Below the pieces are notes generated by a model. It did not search any database. It had not been told where the DNA came from and was given only the letters and a program-made list of their open reading frames with translations. The position numbers were made by a program, and so were the translations under genes. Source: Cepaea nemoralis (Eukaryota; Mollusca; Gastropoda; Stylommatophora; Helicidae). Taken from it: 64,000 nucleotides of DNA. Shown piece by piece: positions 38,758 to 50,700 of the stretch (positions are counted from its first letter, which is position 1; every line of letters begins with the position of its first letter). The stretch is taken from NCBI GenBank assembly GCA_014155875.1, contig JACEFZ010011685.1:186001-250000 (forward strand). Reading direction: 5' to 3'.

Positions 38758-39899
38758 TAGCTTGGACAATTGTTCAAGCTAAAACACTCACCCACGACTC
38801 TAAAATAGCATTACTGTCAGTTAATAACAGGGTTTAATTTGTGTTAGTGAATAATGACGTGTGCAGACTAGTACAAGTTGCGAGCTGAGCTGTGCCCATC
38901 GTGTTCAATCGTGTGTATTTATGCTTATTGAAATGTTTTGTGATTTATGAACATGTTTTCTGATTTGTAAGTATTATTATTATAGTTTTCTATCATTTAT
39001 TGTTATAATTACTTAGTTATTTATGAATATTTGTCAAATATGATTCATGGCGGAGCGATACACAAAGAAAAGTGAGCCGGCGACAATATTGATTTTTCCA
39101 ATCTAAAAATAGCGCTGCGCCTGTGACGTATCGCGACTGACAAACAGCTGCATTACGCCATTTGCAATCAGCGACAGATTGTTTACATATCGCAAAGCGG
39201 CTGCTCGCCAGAATCTTTGCTTTATATCATATATTATTGGTTTATATTAGTTATTTATTGAATATATTTACTTATTTGAACAATATTATTACTTTTATAT
39301 TTATTTCAAAGCATTTATTTAATTATTTCTTTACCTTTTCTATTTGTTACTGTCACGATGGCACTACTTTTGCTAGGCAAATAAAACTCGGTCTGCACAA
39401 CACTCCCATAATGTAAACAAGATTAGGTAAGGAAGGCAGATGACGTTAGAACGAAGACAGGACATTGACATTTAATATTAATTATTCTACAATTGTTTTG
39501 TCCGGGGGCATGTGATTTTACAAAATTGTCTAAAGTCATATGTCGTTTACAATTTGTTAATTGTTGATGCTCTTGTAAACCAGGGAGAACAACAGCTGTT
39601 TAGAAGTGTAACACAAGGTGTATGTCGTAGTGCCAAACGATTGGACCTGAGGTGCCAAACGATTGTACCTGATTGATCTGGAATGTTAAGATGAGTATAC
39701 CCAATGTATTTTGAATGCAATATGATTAATAATGCATCTGTTTTTCAGCGTGTGATCTATTAGTATATGTTTTTGGTCTATTTTTCAAGGTGTTATCCAA
39801 GGGTATAATTTTTGTACACAGTGAATTAAAAACTTAACATATCAATATACCTGAGTAAACATTTAAGTGCCTTTCAACTCTAGCTAATTACCCAACAAC
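38758..39899 (+). other. Copy B leader (untranslated)
   Basis: Homologous to the copy A leader. AT-rich with no gene. A 22-bp unit occurs twice in tandem at 39630-39651 and 39652-39673 with one or two differences; the duplication is shared with copy A. Confidence 0.75.
39630..39673 (+). repeat. Conserved tandem 22-mer in the leader
   Basis: Two adjacent copies each begin GTGCCAAACGATTG and continue with an ACCTGA-type end. Copy A has the same pair at about 3180-3224. Its place between primer site and gag is where packaging or dimerisation signals lie in other LTR elements; that role is an inference. Confidence 0.65.
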
Positions 39900-41159
39900 A
39901 TGGCAACGTTAGCTGATTTTATAGAAGCAGGCAAGGCATTACAATACACAGGAAAGGAATTAGAGCAATATGCTGAGCAAAAATTTAGGGAAGCAAAAGA
40001 TGCTGATAGAGATGAACGTGCACGAGAAAGACAACATCAGAAGGAACTAGCTGAGATAACAACACAAAAGGAGTTAGAAATAAAACACAAACAGTTAGAA
40101 CATGATAAGGAAATTAAACAGAAGTAATTAGAGATTAAACAAAAAGAATTAGACTTAAAGCAAAAGCAATTGGAGCAGGAGAGAGAACTAAAGCAAAAAG
40201 AGATAGATGAAATGGCAAGAGTTAAGGAAAAACACATACAAGTTGAATCAGAGACACAGTTAAAGATGAAAGGTATGGATGTAGATTCACACTTAGAGAT
40301 CTCCGCTACAAAACTTAAGAGTCAGCAAGAAGAAAATAAATTTAATCAGTATAAAAATATTATTAAACCATTCTGTAAAGAAGACTCCATATCAGCCTGG
40401 ACAGAAAATGTCGAATATCAGTTTAAATACCACCAAGTACCAATAGATATGTGGGCGATGATTTACATGAAGAACCTGAGTGGGGAGCCCCTTAAAGTAA
40501 TTGAATCAATACCAACTGATCTTAGATCTAACTATCAATACATCCATGATAGGATCATGCAACACTTCTTACTTGATGCCCCTGGGTATCAAGTACAGTT
40601 TTCAAATTTAAAACCAAAACCAAGTGAGACTTTCATCGATTATGTCTCGAATGTCCAAAGCGTACTAAATAGATGGCTTAATGCAGCAAACATAGGAAAA
40701 GACTATGAGAAACTTAAAAATTTAATAGCCATGGATAAAGTCATATCCACTATACCATCTCCTTTCGCTAAATTCCTTCAGCAGTCAGACATCGAGACCA
40801 TAGAACAATTTGAAAAGAAAGGCTCGGCATATTTTTCCTCGAATAGGGATATTTTTAAAACATCCAATATCGACTCTGAAATAGTCTCTTTTGTTAAGGA
40901 CCAACCTAAAAGCTATCGTAGCAATAAAAAACCATTTCAGAGAGTCGAGAAGAAAGACAAAAAATTACCTAAATGTGTGTATTGTCAACTTTTTCATGAT
41001 ACTTATTCTATGTGTGATAAATCACCAAACTATCCTGCACATCTTGAGACAGTCATTAAGAAGCAACAAACCAAGAGAACTGCATACAGGCGTGCAGTCA
41101 AATGCTTCTTCTGTTCTAGCTACGGACATTAGTCAAATAAGTGCCTGGGCCGCCAACGT
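39900..41159 (+). pseudogene. gag: Gag of copy B (two nonsense codons)
   Basis: It starts MATLADFIEAGKALQYTG, followed by a charged coiled coil (about residues 30-135). The capsid begins near IIKPFCKEDSISAW. Its C-terminal part, ETFIDYVSNVQSVLNRWLNA and then a FAKFLQQSDIETIEQF block, has the pattern of SCAN-like Gag capsids. Two Cys/His motifs follow: CVYCQLFHDTYSMC (first knuckle, unusual spacing) and CFFCSSYGH..NKC. Stops are TAA for CAA at 40125-40127 and TAG for TAT or TAC at 41130-41132, inside the second knuckle. Gag and pol share one frame, so the element would have made one polyprotein. Confidence 0.88.
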
Positions 41160-43616
41160 ATGAAGGCCAACAGTGCAGTGTTAATTGATACATCTTCTGA
41201 TAGCGGTAGTGAGACTGAGTGTGAGGTCGAGAATGTGTTACCATTCAACCAATGTGAAGATGTGTGTTGTGTAAACGATATTTTAAACTTTGATAGTTGT
41301 GAGCAATGTCACCAATTTCATGCAGACGGCAAACTTACATGTGGACATATTGTAACATCCTCCTTTGAGAATGCAAACGCAGCTGTAGCCTCCAGAGGCA
41401 ATCTATTGTTTCACTCTGCATTGGTCAATGATAAGCCATGCCGATGTTTGCTTGACAGTGGGAGCTCTATTATTGGTATTAAAAAGGAACTTGTTAATCC
41501 AAAGGATTATACTGGTGACTCTGTAAAGTGCCGTACTTTTTCTGGTAATATAGAAACCTATCCTCTGGCAAGAGCCCGTATAAACACCCCGTTCCTTTCT
41601 GGTACCTTTACATGTGCAATATTAGACAACCCTTGTACTGAGTTAATTCTTGGGTGTCTACCCCAGCTAAGGCACTGCACAGATGAAGAAATATCCGACT
41701 GGGAGGAGAAAAATGGACTAACTCCAGTGAACAGTGCAGATATCCTCAAACATCACAGTCCTAACAAAAGTGCTAGACCCATAATACTTGAAACTGATCA
41801 AGACGTAATGGTGCTACTACCAGACAAGCATAATAAAATGATAACCTCTTGGCAAGGGCCATTCAAGGTGGTACGTAAAGTTTCAGATGTCGACTATGAA
41901 ATATCGATAAACGGACACTTAAAGATATTCCATATCAACATGTTGAAACCCTACTTTTCACGACAAGAGACAGAATTAGAGACAGACGAACACAATGCAC
42001 CCACACCTATTGATCAGACGACAGACATACATAACGCAACTACACTAGATAGCGAGACTGGCAAAGCCGACGATATGCACACACCTAGTGTGTTTACAGA
42101 AAACGCACTTAGCACCACAACCGTACTGAATCAGTTAGACGACGACGGGATGGAACTACCTGTTCCTATTGTAGACAAGACTGCTACATTAGAGTGTATA
42201 CGGTTAGAAACGGAACTAACAGACGAGCAACGACGACAGACAATAGAATTAGTGACGGAATATAAAGACATATTTTCCGACATTCCAGGTAGGACGGACA
42301 GGATCGAGCACTCCATCCTTCTTTCGGACTCTAAGCCTATCCAATGCAGGCCGTACTCTATCCCACTTAGCTATAGAGAAAGTCTAAATAAGGAAATTCT
42401 TAATTTAGAAGCTAGTGGGATCATTCAGAAATCTACATCTGAGTACTCCTTTCCAATCGTCCTAGTCAAGAAAAAAGACTCCACAATTTGTCTTTGTGTG
42501 GACTATAGGAAACTCAACAATGTCACTAAGATCGACGCAGAACCAATTCCTTCCTGCGAAGATCTTATTCTTGATATGTCCACCTCCAAAATCTTCTCTA
42601 AATTAGACCTTACTAAGGGATATTGGCAGGTCCCTATGCAAACTGAATCCATCCATCTTACTGCTTTCTCAACACCTTTAGGTCTGTACGAGTGGCGGTT
42701 TCTTCCTTTCGGACTTCGAAACGCTCCTGCCACTTTCGTACGCTTAACTAGAGATTTACTACATGGAGTGACGAATACAGTGACCTATATAGATGATATT
42801 TGTGTCCATACAGATGTCTGGACAACACACTTACTGAAACTCAGACATGTCTTCGATAGGTTGCGACTCTTCGGTCTCACGGTCAAACCGAGCAAAGTCG
42901 AATTGGGCCTAAAAGAAATTGATTTTTTGGGTCATGTCATTTCACAAGGACAGCTAAAAACTGACAATAGAATTATATCTAAAATTATGAACCTGACCAT
43001 GCCTACAACAAAGAAGCAGGTCAGGAGCCTTTTGGGTTTAGTAAATTATTACAGTAAGGTCATACCGAACTTAGCTGAAATTACAAGTGTATTTTCAAAT
43101 GTGTTAAAAGCATCAGTAAAATTAGATGTTAAAGATGCATTATTAATTTCTGCATTGTCAAAATTGAAACTCCTATTTAGCAATGTAACAATCCTCCGTT
43201 TGCCTAATCCTAGGCTCGTTTATTATCTTAGGACAGATGCCAGCAGGATCTCCATCGCTGCAGTACTAGGCCAGTTTTATGATGGCATCTTCCATCCGAT
43301 TTGCTACGTGAGCCGCAAGATCACACCTGCTGAGTCCAGATATTCCATATCAGAGTTGGAAGCCCTAAGCGTCATCTATTCGGTGAGAAAGTTACATCGA
43401 TTTCTAGCGGGTGTTCACTTTGTAGTCCAGACCGACAACTCCCCGATCACGGTCATACAGAGTGGGGTGCATCGTAACGACCGCATTTACAGGTGGTCAT
43501 TAATATTACAGAATTATACTTTTAGTATAGAGCATATTAAGGGTAAGGACAACATTCTGGCTGATACCCTTAGTCGACCATCTGAGGTAGAAATACCTGA
43601 TATTCCACATGAATAG
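41160..43616 (+). CDS. pol: Pol of copy B: protease, integrase remnant, RT, RNase H (818 codons open)
   Basis: Order: protease (CLLDSGSSIIG, LILG), then a direct jump to the integrase C-terminal module (SWQGPFKVVRKVSDVDYEIS and KIFHINMLKPYF), then RT and RNase H. RT motifs are LCVDYRKLN, FSKLDLTKGYWQVP, STPLGLYEWRFLPFGLRNAP, catalytic YIDD at 42786-42797 and DFLGHVISQGQL. RNase H has D in LRTDASRIS, E in SISELEALSVIYS, D in VVQTDNSPI and D in ILADTLSRP, so it looks catalytically complete. Against copy A about 390 residues of integrase are missing, yet the frame is kept. It lacks its own start because the gag-pol frame upstream is broken by the TAG at 41130. Confidence 0.9.
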   Translation: MKANSAVLIDTSSDSGSETECEVENVLPFNQCEDVCCVNDILNFDSCEQCHQFHADGKLTCGHIVTSSFENANAAVASRGNLLFHSALVNDKPCRCLLDSGSSIIGIKKELVNPKDYTGDSVKCRTFSGNIETYPLARARINTPFLSGTFTCAILDNPCTELILGCLPQLRHCTDEEISDWEEKNGLTPVNSADILKHHSPNKSARPIILETDQDVMVLLPDKHNKMITSWQGPFKVVRKVSDVDYEISINGHLKIFHINMLKPYFSRQETELETDEHNAPTPIDQTTDIHNATTLDSETGKADDMHTPSVFTENALSTTTVLNQLDDDGMELPVPIVDKTATLECIRLETELTDEQRRQTIELVTEYKDIFSDIPGRTDRIEHSILLSDSKPIQCRPYSIPLSYRESLNKEILNLEASGIIQKSTSEYSFPIVLVKKKDSTICLCVDYRKLNNVTKIDAEPIPSCEDLILDMSTSKIFSKLDLTKGYWQVPMQTESIHLTAFSTPLGLYEWRFLPFGLRNAPATFVRLTRDLLHGVTNTVTYIDDICVHTDVWTTHLLKLRHVFDRLRLFGLTVKPSKVELGLKEIDFLGHVISQGQLKTDNRIISKIMNLTMPTTKKQVRSLLGLVNYYSKVIPNLAEITSVFSNVLKASVKLDVKDALLISALSKLKLLFSNVTILRLPNPRLVYYLRTDASRISIAAVLGQFYDGIFHPICYVSRKITPAESRYSISELEALSVIYSVRKLHRFLAGVHFVVQTDNSPITVIQSGVHRNDRIYRWSLILQNYTFSIEHIKGKDNILADTLSRPSEVEIPDIPHE

Positions 43617-45787
43617 GTAGTTTAAGGAATGGTTAGTTAGTACACTTAGATTATCCTGTGTAAAATATCCTATGTAAATACATAGACATCATGTTCAGGA
43701 CTGTGTGCTAAGAACAGTGAACTACCATGTGTCCGTAGACAACAGAATGAGAACTGTGCTCCAAGAACAAGTGAATCACCGTGTGTACATAGACAGCTCG
43801 TTATTTACTATGCTCCACTTGTGTTCCGGTGAATCAGCTACGTTAATCAGGGAAGAACAGTGTCAGAACAATACATAAACAACAGACACGAATATACTTG
43901 TCTACGACACCAGCGGAATCTACGAGTGGAAGAATACCCATAAGACACAAGTATGACTGTGTAGTGTATTTAGTATACCCAGGATAAGTGTGTATATATA
44001 AACTATGCCAACGAAAGGAATTTCTAAACGTGAGGGCAACCACTAACCTGGGGTATTTGAATACTATGTATATATATTGATTTAATGTGATATGTATTAT
44101 AACGATTTTAATATAGTGATAAATTATAGTTAGATTAGTTACTTTAATATAGAGTTAGATTAGATTTAGAGAATATAATAGATTTCTTTATTTTTTTTTT
44201 AGTTTAGATAAATCATAAATTTACCCACTTACGTAGCATAAAAATAGATTAGTATAGTACTTTAAACTTAATAACAGCTAATTAAAGACTAGGATAAAAA
44301 GTTTAGATAGGAACAGTACCATTTAGTGTAGGATAGGAACAGCACCATTTAGTTCATTTCATTTAACTTTATTTCATTCCATCTTAATGAACACTTTAAC
44401 AACCTCATCATTTAGGATTAAAATTAGGTTATACCTTATAGGATTATACAGAGTTTACACCATACATCATTTACACCATTTAGAGTAAGAATATCAATCA
44501 TATATTTGTGCATTTAAACATTAAAACATTATTCAGAAATTTGTTGCATTTCACATCACCCATTTCAGAAATGTATATAACTCATCTCACATTAATGTCA
44601 TTCTTTTTTAGATAGTTAGATTACTTCCCTTAAATTAGATTAAAGTTTTGTAACAAATTAAATACATAGTTATAGAAGTAGTATTAGTATTTCAGTAGAA
44701 TATACTGTTTAAGAATATCAGGGTATAAACCATCAACTTTTTTTTAATACATGTAAATATTTTGTAAATACATGACTCGTGCAGCAAGTTACGCACAGTC
44801 ATTAAGCTCAATTGTTTTTCAAACGGAGCCAAATTTGTACAGTGTCACTTCTAGGTTTTTAAATAAATGTGAGGATAAAAGATGTGTGACAGAAGTGTGA
44901 AAGTGAGAGTAAATGGAATATATACAAGGGAGAGTGAGGACAACCAGCGGATTTTTTCTGCCGCTCAACGCGACTTCTTATTTTTTGTCTGCGTCAAGCG
45001 TTTTCTTTCGATGTTGAAAATGTACTGTCGTGAATGTGTTATGTGTAGTTTAGTGTAGATCTTAGGTAAAGTATTTTAAGTCTCATAAGACGGAAACGTA
45101 GTCACGAATTAGTGTTATACACTTGTTTGTGGCCACATTTAACCGAATTATGGCACTCGAAAACTAACTTACATACATATTGTAGACAGACACACATGTT
45201 AGGCGTTAAATTATACTATAGGTTAGATCCAAACACACAAACAACCAGGAAAACAAACATGTAAATTACATACATTTTTTGTAGAACAAAGGGAGATAAC
45301 TCCGGGTCAGGGGACACAATAGACAACGAAACACTAACTTAACAGTGAAAGATAACTTAACACGAGGAAGCGAGATAGGTAAAGCCTGTCGCACACAGCT
45401 TGTGTAAGGGTTGTTTAATATTATATGGGGGACATAAAGCAATTCATGTGTTGACCCTAAGAAAGGCAACTTTGTATGGGTAGTGAGTTAATTTACTATT
45501 TGAGGGCAGGTCTATAAGACAATTGTCCGGTTCAGACAAACCTCTAATTAATATAATATTGCGATTGAGAAGAGGGCTCACGCCAACCAGACAAGTTTGT
45601 GGCGATCACCAGTAGCCAAGTAAAGTGATACTACATTGTGACAATAGTCAGTAGAAGTCTATTGGGTTACCCAGAACCAAGTTATCAGTAGTCTTTGACA
45701 AAAATTAGATACACTAATTTTTTAGAAACCTCTTGCTTCACAACCATGAGTCAAAGTTTGTAACGCAACACAGGAGGGAAGGGTGTG
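43617..45787 (+). other. Copy B 3' non-coding region with polypurine tract
   Basis: About 2.2 kb after RNase H, AT-rich, with no env-like or other frame of note. It ends with the purine tract AGGAGGGAAGGG at 45772-45783, four bases before the 3' LTR. Confidence 0.7.
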
Positions 45788-46398
45788 TGTCAAAGACTCA
45801 GTTAGGGAGTAGTGAAGACCACCCTGAATGGGTGGTCTACCTCAAGTAGATTAGAGGTAACTCAGTGCCCCTACATGAGGGCAGGGTAGGTGATAGGAAG
45901 GGGAACTATTAAATAGTTCTCTCATGAGACACGGAGGTGTCAACCAGAGAGTAAGCACTCTGGTCACGGCGCAATCACGCCTACGTGATAGACACGGAGA
46001 AGTGGAATACCACTCAAGAGGAGACGGCTACTCTAAGCGTGCTGAGTGATGCAGCACGCACAAGCCGAAGGGCACACAAGGTCATTCCGCGTGCTGTGTA
46101 GCCACGCGAGGAATATGATCAGACTGGGGACTGACTTCATAAGGAGCGCATCGCTTAGCGTCGATGCGTGTTTCTTTAGCCGAGTAGATAGAGTAGAAGT
46201 AGGGTTAGAAACCGACTAGTGATAGGCGAATATGTGTATTCTTGTGTGATGTATTAGCGACCGTTTTTTGTGCATTGATGCAGTGTAAAGAGCCAGTGGC
46301 AATAAAATGTGTAATCCATGCCTCTCGTGCGACTTACAATCTTTTGTGTGGTGCGAGAGAAGTTTATCCCGTAATGCCTGAAGCATCGCTTGATGACA
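45788..46398 (+). repeat. 3' LTR of copy B
   Basis: 611 bp, starting TGTCA and ending TGACA. AATAAA lies at 46301-46306. It matches the 5' LTR with few differences, including A to G at 46089 and T to C at 46107, which lie on opposite arms of the ninth stem. Confidence 0.9.
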
Positions 46399-46447
46399 CC
46401 TATGCGCCGCCTTAGGCTTAAGAGGAAAGACTAACTAACTAACTAAC
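46399..46447 (+). pseudogene. LINE-gamma 3' end, right piece (duplicated)
   Basis: It repeats the last 50 or so bases of the LINE already present at 38079-38129, including the C-terminal codons and the CTAA tail. It is then followed by the right LINE target duplication TAATCAACCT (46448-46457). Confidence 0.85.
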
Positions 46448-46457
46448 TAATCAACCT

Positions 46458-47003
46458 ATTGAGCTGAATGGATTCAATAACCGGAAGTCGAGATGATGTG
46501 GCTCTATGAGGCGTCCGTCCGGAGGTTTCATCTGTGTTCACTCTCTTAGGTTCCCAGCTAGCCAGACATGCAGTGGTTTGAGGAGGTGTCTTCTTCAGAC
46601 ATGTTTTAGTGTGGTTGACTGTGACCTTGCACCAAGTGCAGTAAATATTACCCTCCTTCAATGCTGTCAGTGCTAAGTTTTTAGTGGTGCAATTTGGTTT
46701 TACCAGGTTTCTTGGTGGAGGGGTTGCTGTCAGTCTCTTTAGGCTTCTGAGCCTTATCTTGAAATGGGCATTGGCCTGCCGACCTTGACCCCTACCTCTT
46801 TCTGAGATTTCACAAATGGAGCGGACAGGATGATATTATCTTCCAATCTGTCAGTGCCATGTTGAGTATGGAGTGTTTTCATCTCTGATAACATTCTCTC
46901 TCTAATTTGGTCGATGATAAACATCTCCCAAAGTCCTTCAAATGTTTCGTCACACTTGCCTAAATCTACCCACTTGTGCAAATATGATGGCAATCTCTCA
47001 ACT
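46458..47003 (-). pseudogene. gag: Gag of copy F: SCAN-like capsid C-domain and zinc knuckle
   Basis: LPSYLHKWVDLGKCDETFEG and the following WEMFIIDQI resemble the SCAN-like C-terminal capsid part of some Ty3 Gag proteins (pattern RW-x-LA...T-x-E-x-L-x-DL-x-x-x-EQF). Further on, a zinc-knuckle-like CTWCKVTVNHTKTC occurs (spacing C-x2-C-x5-H-x3-C). Frames are broken. The right end is cut at 47003 by a LINE-alpha fragment. The left end stops at the LINE-gamma target duplication, across which the reading continues into the protease at 37761. Confidence 0.65.
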
Positions 47004-47782
47004 AAATGATAACAAAGGCCAAGCGGGATTTGGCAGCGATGCGGGTGATGGCGGCAGCAAACTGTGAGCAGCGCCATCTATGTTTTCTGTACGAGGGGCT
47101 GGTCATGTCTGTTTTGGAGTATGCAATGGCAATCCTGACTCTCAGCCATAAGCAGATAGAAAGGATGGAAAGGATACAGAATGAATCTATGCGCATTATT
47201 CTTGGATGTACAAGAGATACAGCATGCAGGGCGATGCGCTACCTTCTTGATTTTCCAACAATTGAAGAAAGAATACAAGTTTGCAGGGCACGCGCCTACC
47301 TCAGAATTAACGCAAACACACAACATCCACTGCATAGTGAAATTAGGAAGGTGAAGGGCAGCAGGTTAAAAAGAGGACGGTCGTGGATGGGTCAAACCGA
47401 AGACATTCTTCAACAGGTGTGTTCACTTGAGGACTTAGAACCTTGCGAGGAGTGGGTGCAAGTGCCAACAGACTTCTGCACATCCTTTTCAGTTTGCATC
47501 CAACTAGATAGAAAATGCAGACAAGAAAATCCGGCTGCTGTTGAGGCTGAAGTACAAGCGTTGATTTTCGAGAATTCGCTAGACGGTGACGCGGTCATCT
47601 ACACAGATGGGTCGGTCGTCCGACATGTGAGAAGCTCATGGGCCTTTACAGCTCGGGCCGGATGGAGAATTGTGAAGAAGGACTCTGGTGCTTTCACTGA
47701 AACCACAAGTAGCCTGACCATGGAAGTCATGGCAGTAAGTAAAGCAATAACATGGCTCGAGACACAGGCATCAGTGGAATAG
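47004..47782 (+). pseudogene. LINE-alpha fragment: RT thumb and RNase H start
   Basis: An open frame matches the LINE at 15405-18776 from the thumb (ITKAKRDLAAMRVMAAANCE and MRIILGCTRDTACRAMRYLL) into RNase H (AVIYTDGSVVRHVRSSWAF and TMEVMAVSKAITWLETQ). It is truncated at both ends: the start abuts the copy F gag and RNase H is lost after about 47765. It reads through the RT to RNase H junction in one frame, which shows the frame change at 16121 in the other copy. Confidence 0.85.
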
Positions 47783-50700
47783 GAACAAGAAAAGATTCTT
47801 GACAACAGCTGGACAGAACGTTCACAGAATTATGGACTTCACAACAGCTGCACAAGACATTTACAGGAACATGTACTACAACACTGTTTTCAACACCACT
47901 ATTTATTAAGTTGACTTTGGGGGTTGAGTGAAGACCCAGGCTCTACTTTGATAACAATTAGACTTCAACACATATCATGCAATGTTAATCACGTGATGGA
48001 AAATACAAGGTACATCAACTCAAAAAACCCACCAACAGACACCCGAATTACAAAAAACAAAACAACTCTCCTCCATCACACCTCTAATCTATAAACTCCT
48101 TCTACACAACAAACTCAGGTACATCAAGGAGTATCTTTTCATCTGTCAGTGAGAGGGAAACAATTTAAGAATCTCTTGAGGTGGGCAAACATAAGTAAAC
48201 ACTGCTGTTCTGGGTCATTTATCATCCTATTATCGCCAGTAAGCGGTGTTGGGAAAGCCCCAGGTAGCAGCTTCCTTATGATAGTTCCCATACCAGTATA
48301 TTCCTTCTTGTGAACAGTATGTGAAGCGACAATCATGATTAACTCCGAATGGTGAGAATGCCTGAGAAGCTGACGACTGGGGTTATACAATGAGCGCTGA
48401 GTTGCTAATCCTCCTCATATGGGAGGGCGAAGCTCATTAAGTGTGGTTAACATGATCTGCATACCATCCAGTGATTAAGGATAAACATCCAACCTTCAGC
48501 AGCATTCTACAACACAAGTCTCTCCCAGCAATTCTTCAGAATGAGGATAAAATCCAGGACTGTGGTTCCTGTCGTTCAGTCTTTAATCCAGATCATATGG
48601 ACTTGAACGAGAAGTCAGGATTACCTTTTCCTTGATACACTACAGCTACCAATAAGCTGAGGTAGAAAATTCCTGAGAAATACCAGTATGTTGGATTCCA
48701 GGAATAAGATGGGAGTTTCATGAGGACATAGTAGTACTTCTATGAGCCTGATCGAGGCAACTGAAGATAGGGGGTCCTTTAAATAATAAATATTCATTTT
48801 CCTGCACTTCATGGCAGTGTTAACACATGTCAACCATTCCCGCGTTAATGATCATAGGACAGAGAGTCTCATTTGTCTTCAGTACAGGTATCTATTATAC
48901 TGAAGATTTAGGCTGGTAAATCTGGAATATAGATTCTTTGCTAGTCCCTGAAGTTCTCCTCTAAGGAATTCGATTTGAGTCTGGGACTCCTGTTTGGTTG
49001 AGCAGATAAAAAAGCCTCTTCACCATCTCTGTTCTCTGTTAATACATAATAGAGTACAACATTTGCTTTAAAGCAATGCTATACACAGGTATCACCTAAT
49101 ATCAACATACACAGAGGGAAATGGGGAATAGAAGGGACGGTGCTGTTTAGACATCACTCCTCTTTGCCGATGATAGAGTGCATTCCACTCTGATGGACTG
49201 TGGGTGATGCATTTTCATGGTTCACCCTCACTAGTGACAAACACAAGACCATAGGCTGAATCAGGAACATCATTATACAATCAACAAGTAAATTAAAATA
49301 CTTTTCTAGTTAAGTCCAGGTTAAGATTTAAATCCCATGAGACCTGGACACCATGAGAAACATACATTAAGGCAAGCATTATGAAGCTGGCAGCATATGA
49401 CAGATAACATTAGGCAGATACCATGAGATAAGTATCATTGAACTGATATCTTGTGACAACCATGCTGAACCAAGCACCATAAGAGAGATATGAGATGGAT
49501 GGAAGATAGGTATAATGTATAACTGCATTAGGCAATATCATTATACTAATGGAAAATAACCAATTAGCAGACCAATCCCCAATCCTTATAGGTGGTAGTT
49601 TGGTACTTTATGTCTCATCTCATCCACACTCATACAGCATGCCAGATATCCCCCTTCTCAGACTAGACTCGGCCCACAAGTACATCCAATCATCACCATC
49701 AATCATTTTTTCCATCTCTCTCTCTCTACTGAGTAATATCAATATCTACTACAGCAGGTAATAAGCAGAATTGCATAAGCAATATTACACGTGTGAAACA
49801 ACCACATATGAAAAATGTGTCTTTTCCCTGAAAAATAGCATGAGCCTTCATATATATATATTCAACCAACAGAGACACAGGTCGAACACATATTGTCCTT
49901 TTTGGAACGTAGTTCATATGAACCTAAACCAATGTTGCAAAGGGACAAGTGCAATATATTGAGAGATAAACTGCTTTCAAGGCAAATCTTTCAAAGAGCC
50001 TTTTGCAATTCTCATGAACGTAAAATAATCACCAGGCATCACAGGAACTTTGTAATTCTGGCGTGCCATGCACTTCCTGCAAACATATGGATATAATGAA
50101 GCGTCTATCTTTCTACTAATACGAGAGGTTACTTATAAAATCAGCATCTCACTCACTCAAACATTCTCAGCATTTACAAGGGGAATTTTACATGTTGCAT
50201 CACACATTTTGATCACAGAAGTGACAAACGCAGACTCACAAGAGCATTACTACAGTTTGCTTAAGATTGTGCAATGACAGGCTTTTACAGAAGAATCCAA
50301 AATGCACAAGGGGTGCGAATGAGAGTGGTTTACAGTCATTAACCATACGCATATTTCTCATAGCAGACGAATGATAGACATGTTAGAATATCCAGCGTGG
50401 TAGACATGTCAGGCTGAAGAAGCAACATTTAGTATTACCTCACAATGAAGTTCTGATTTCACTTTCACATTTTCTCATAAAAATACTCTGACATTCGTCT
50501 CTTTCGCAGTACCAGGCATTGCCACGACATTTAAGAATGATTTATATTGGTACCTTTAGATTCATAGAACACATATCATATAGTATTTTCATGGCTTAAC
50601 TTAGCACCACATAGAGGTGCATCATATCAAGATGGAATCCGAGCTTCAACTGCCAGACTGTGGATTTGGTCTTCAAGAAAGCGTTACTCAGGGAGGTATT

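Larger units (their letters stand above)
38130..46398 (+). mobile_element. Copy B: 8.3-kb Ty3-type (Gmr1-like order) LTR retrotransposon lacking most of integrase
   Basis: It has two LTRs (38130-38729 and 45788-46398), a tRNA-Leu primer site, a leader, gag-pol in one frame (39900-43616), a 2.2-kb non-coding 3' region and a polypurine tract. It belongs to the copy A family. The coding frame is broken only by a TAA (40125) and a TAG (41130). The integrase zinc finger and DDE core are missing by an in-frame deletion. Its 5' LTR lacks the first 9-10 bases, and 51 bases of LINE-gamma are duplicated on the two sides of the element. Confidence 0.9.

Noticed and set aside
43617..45787. Search for an env-like gene in copy B
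   Set aside because: No open frame of useful length, no membrane segment or signal peptide.
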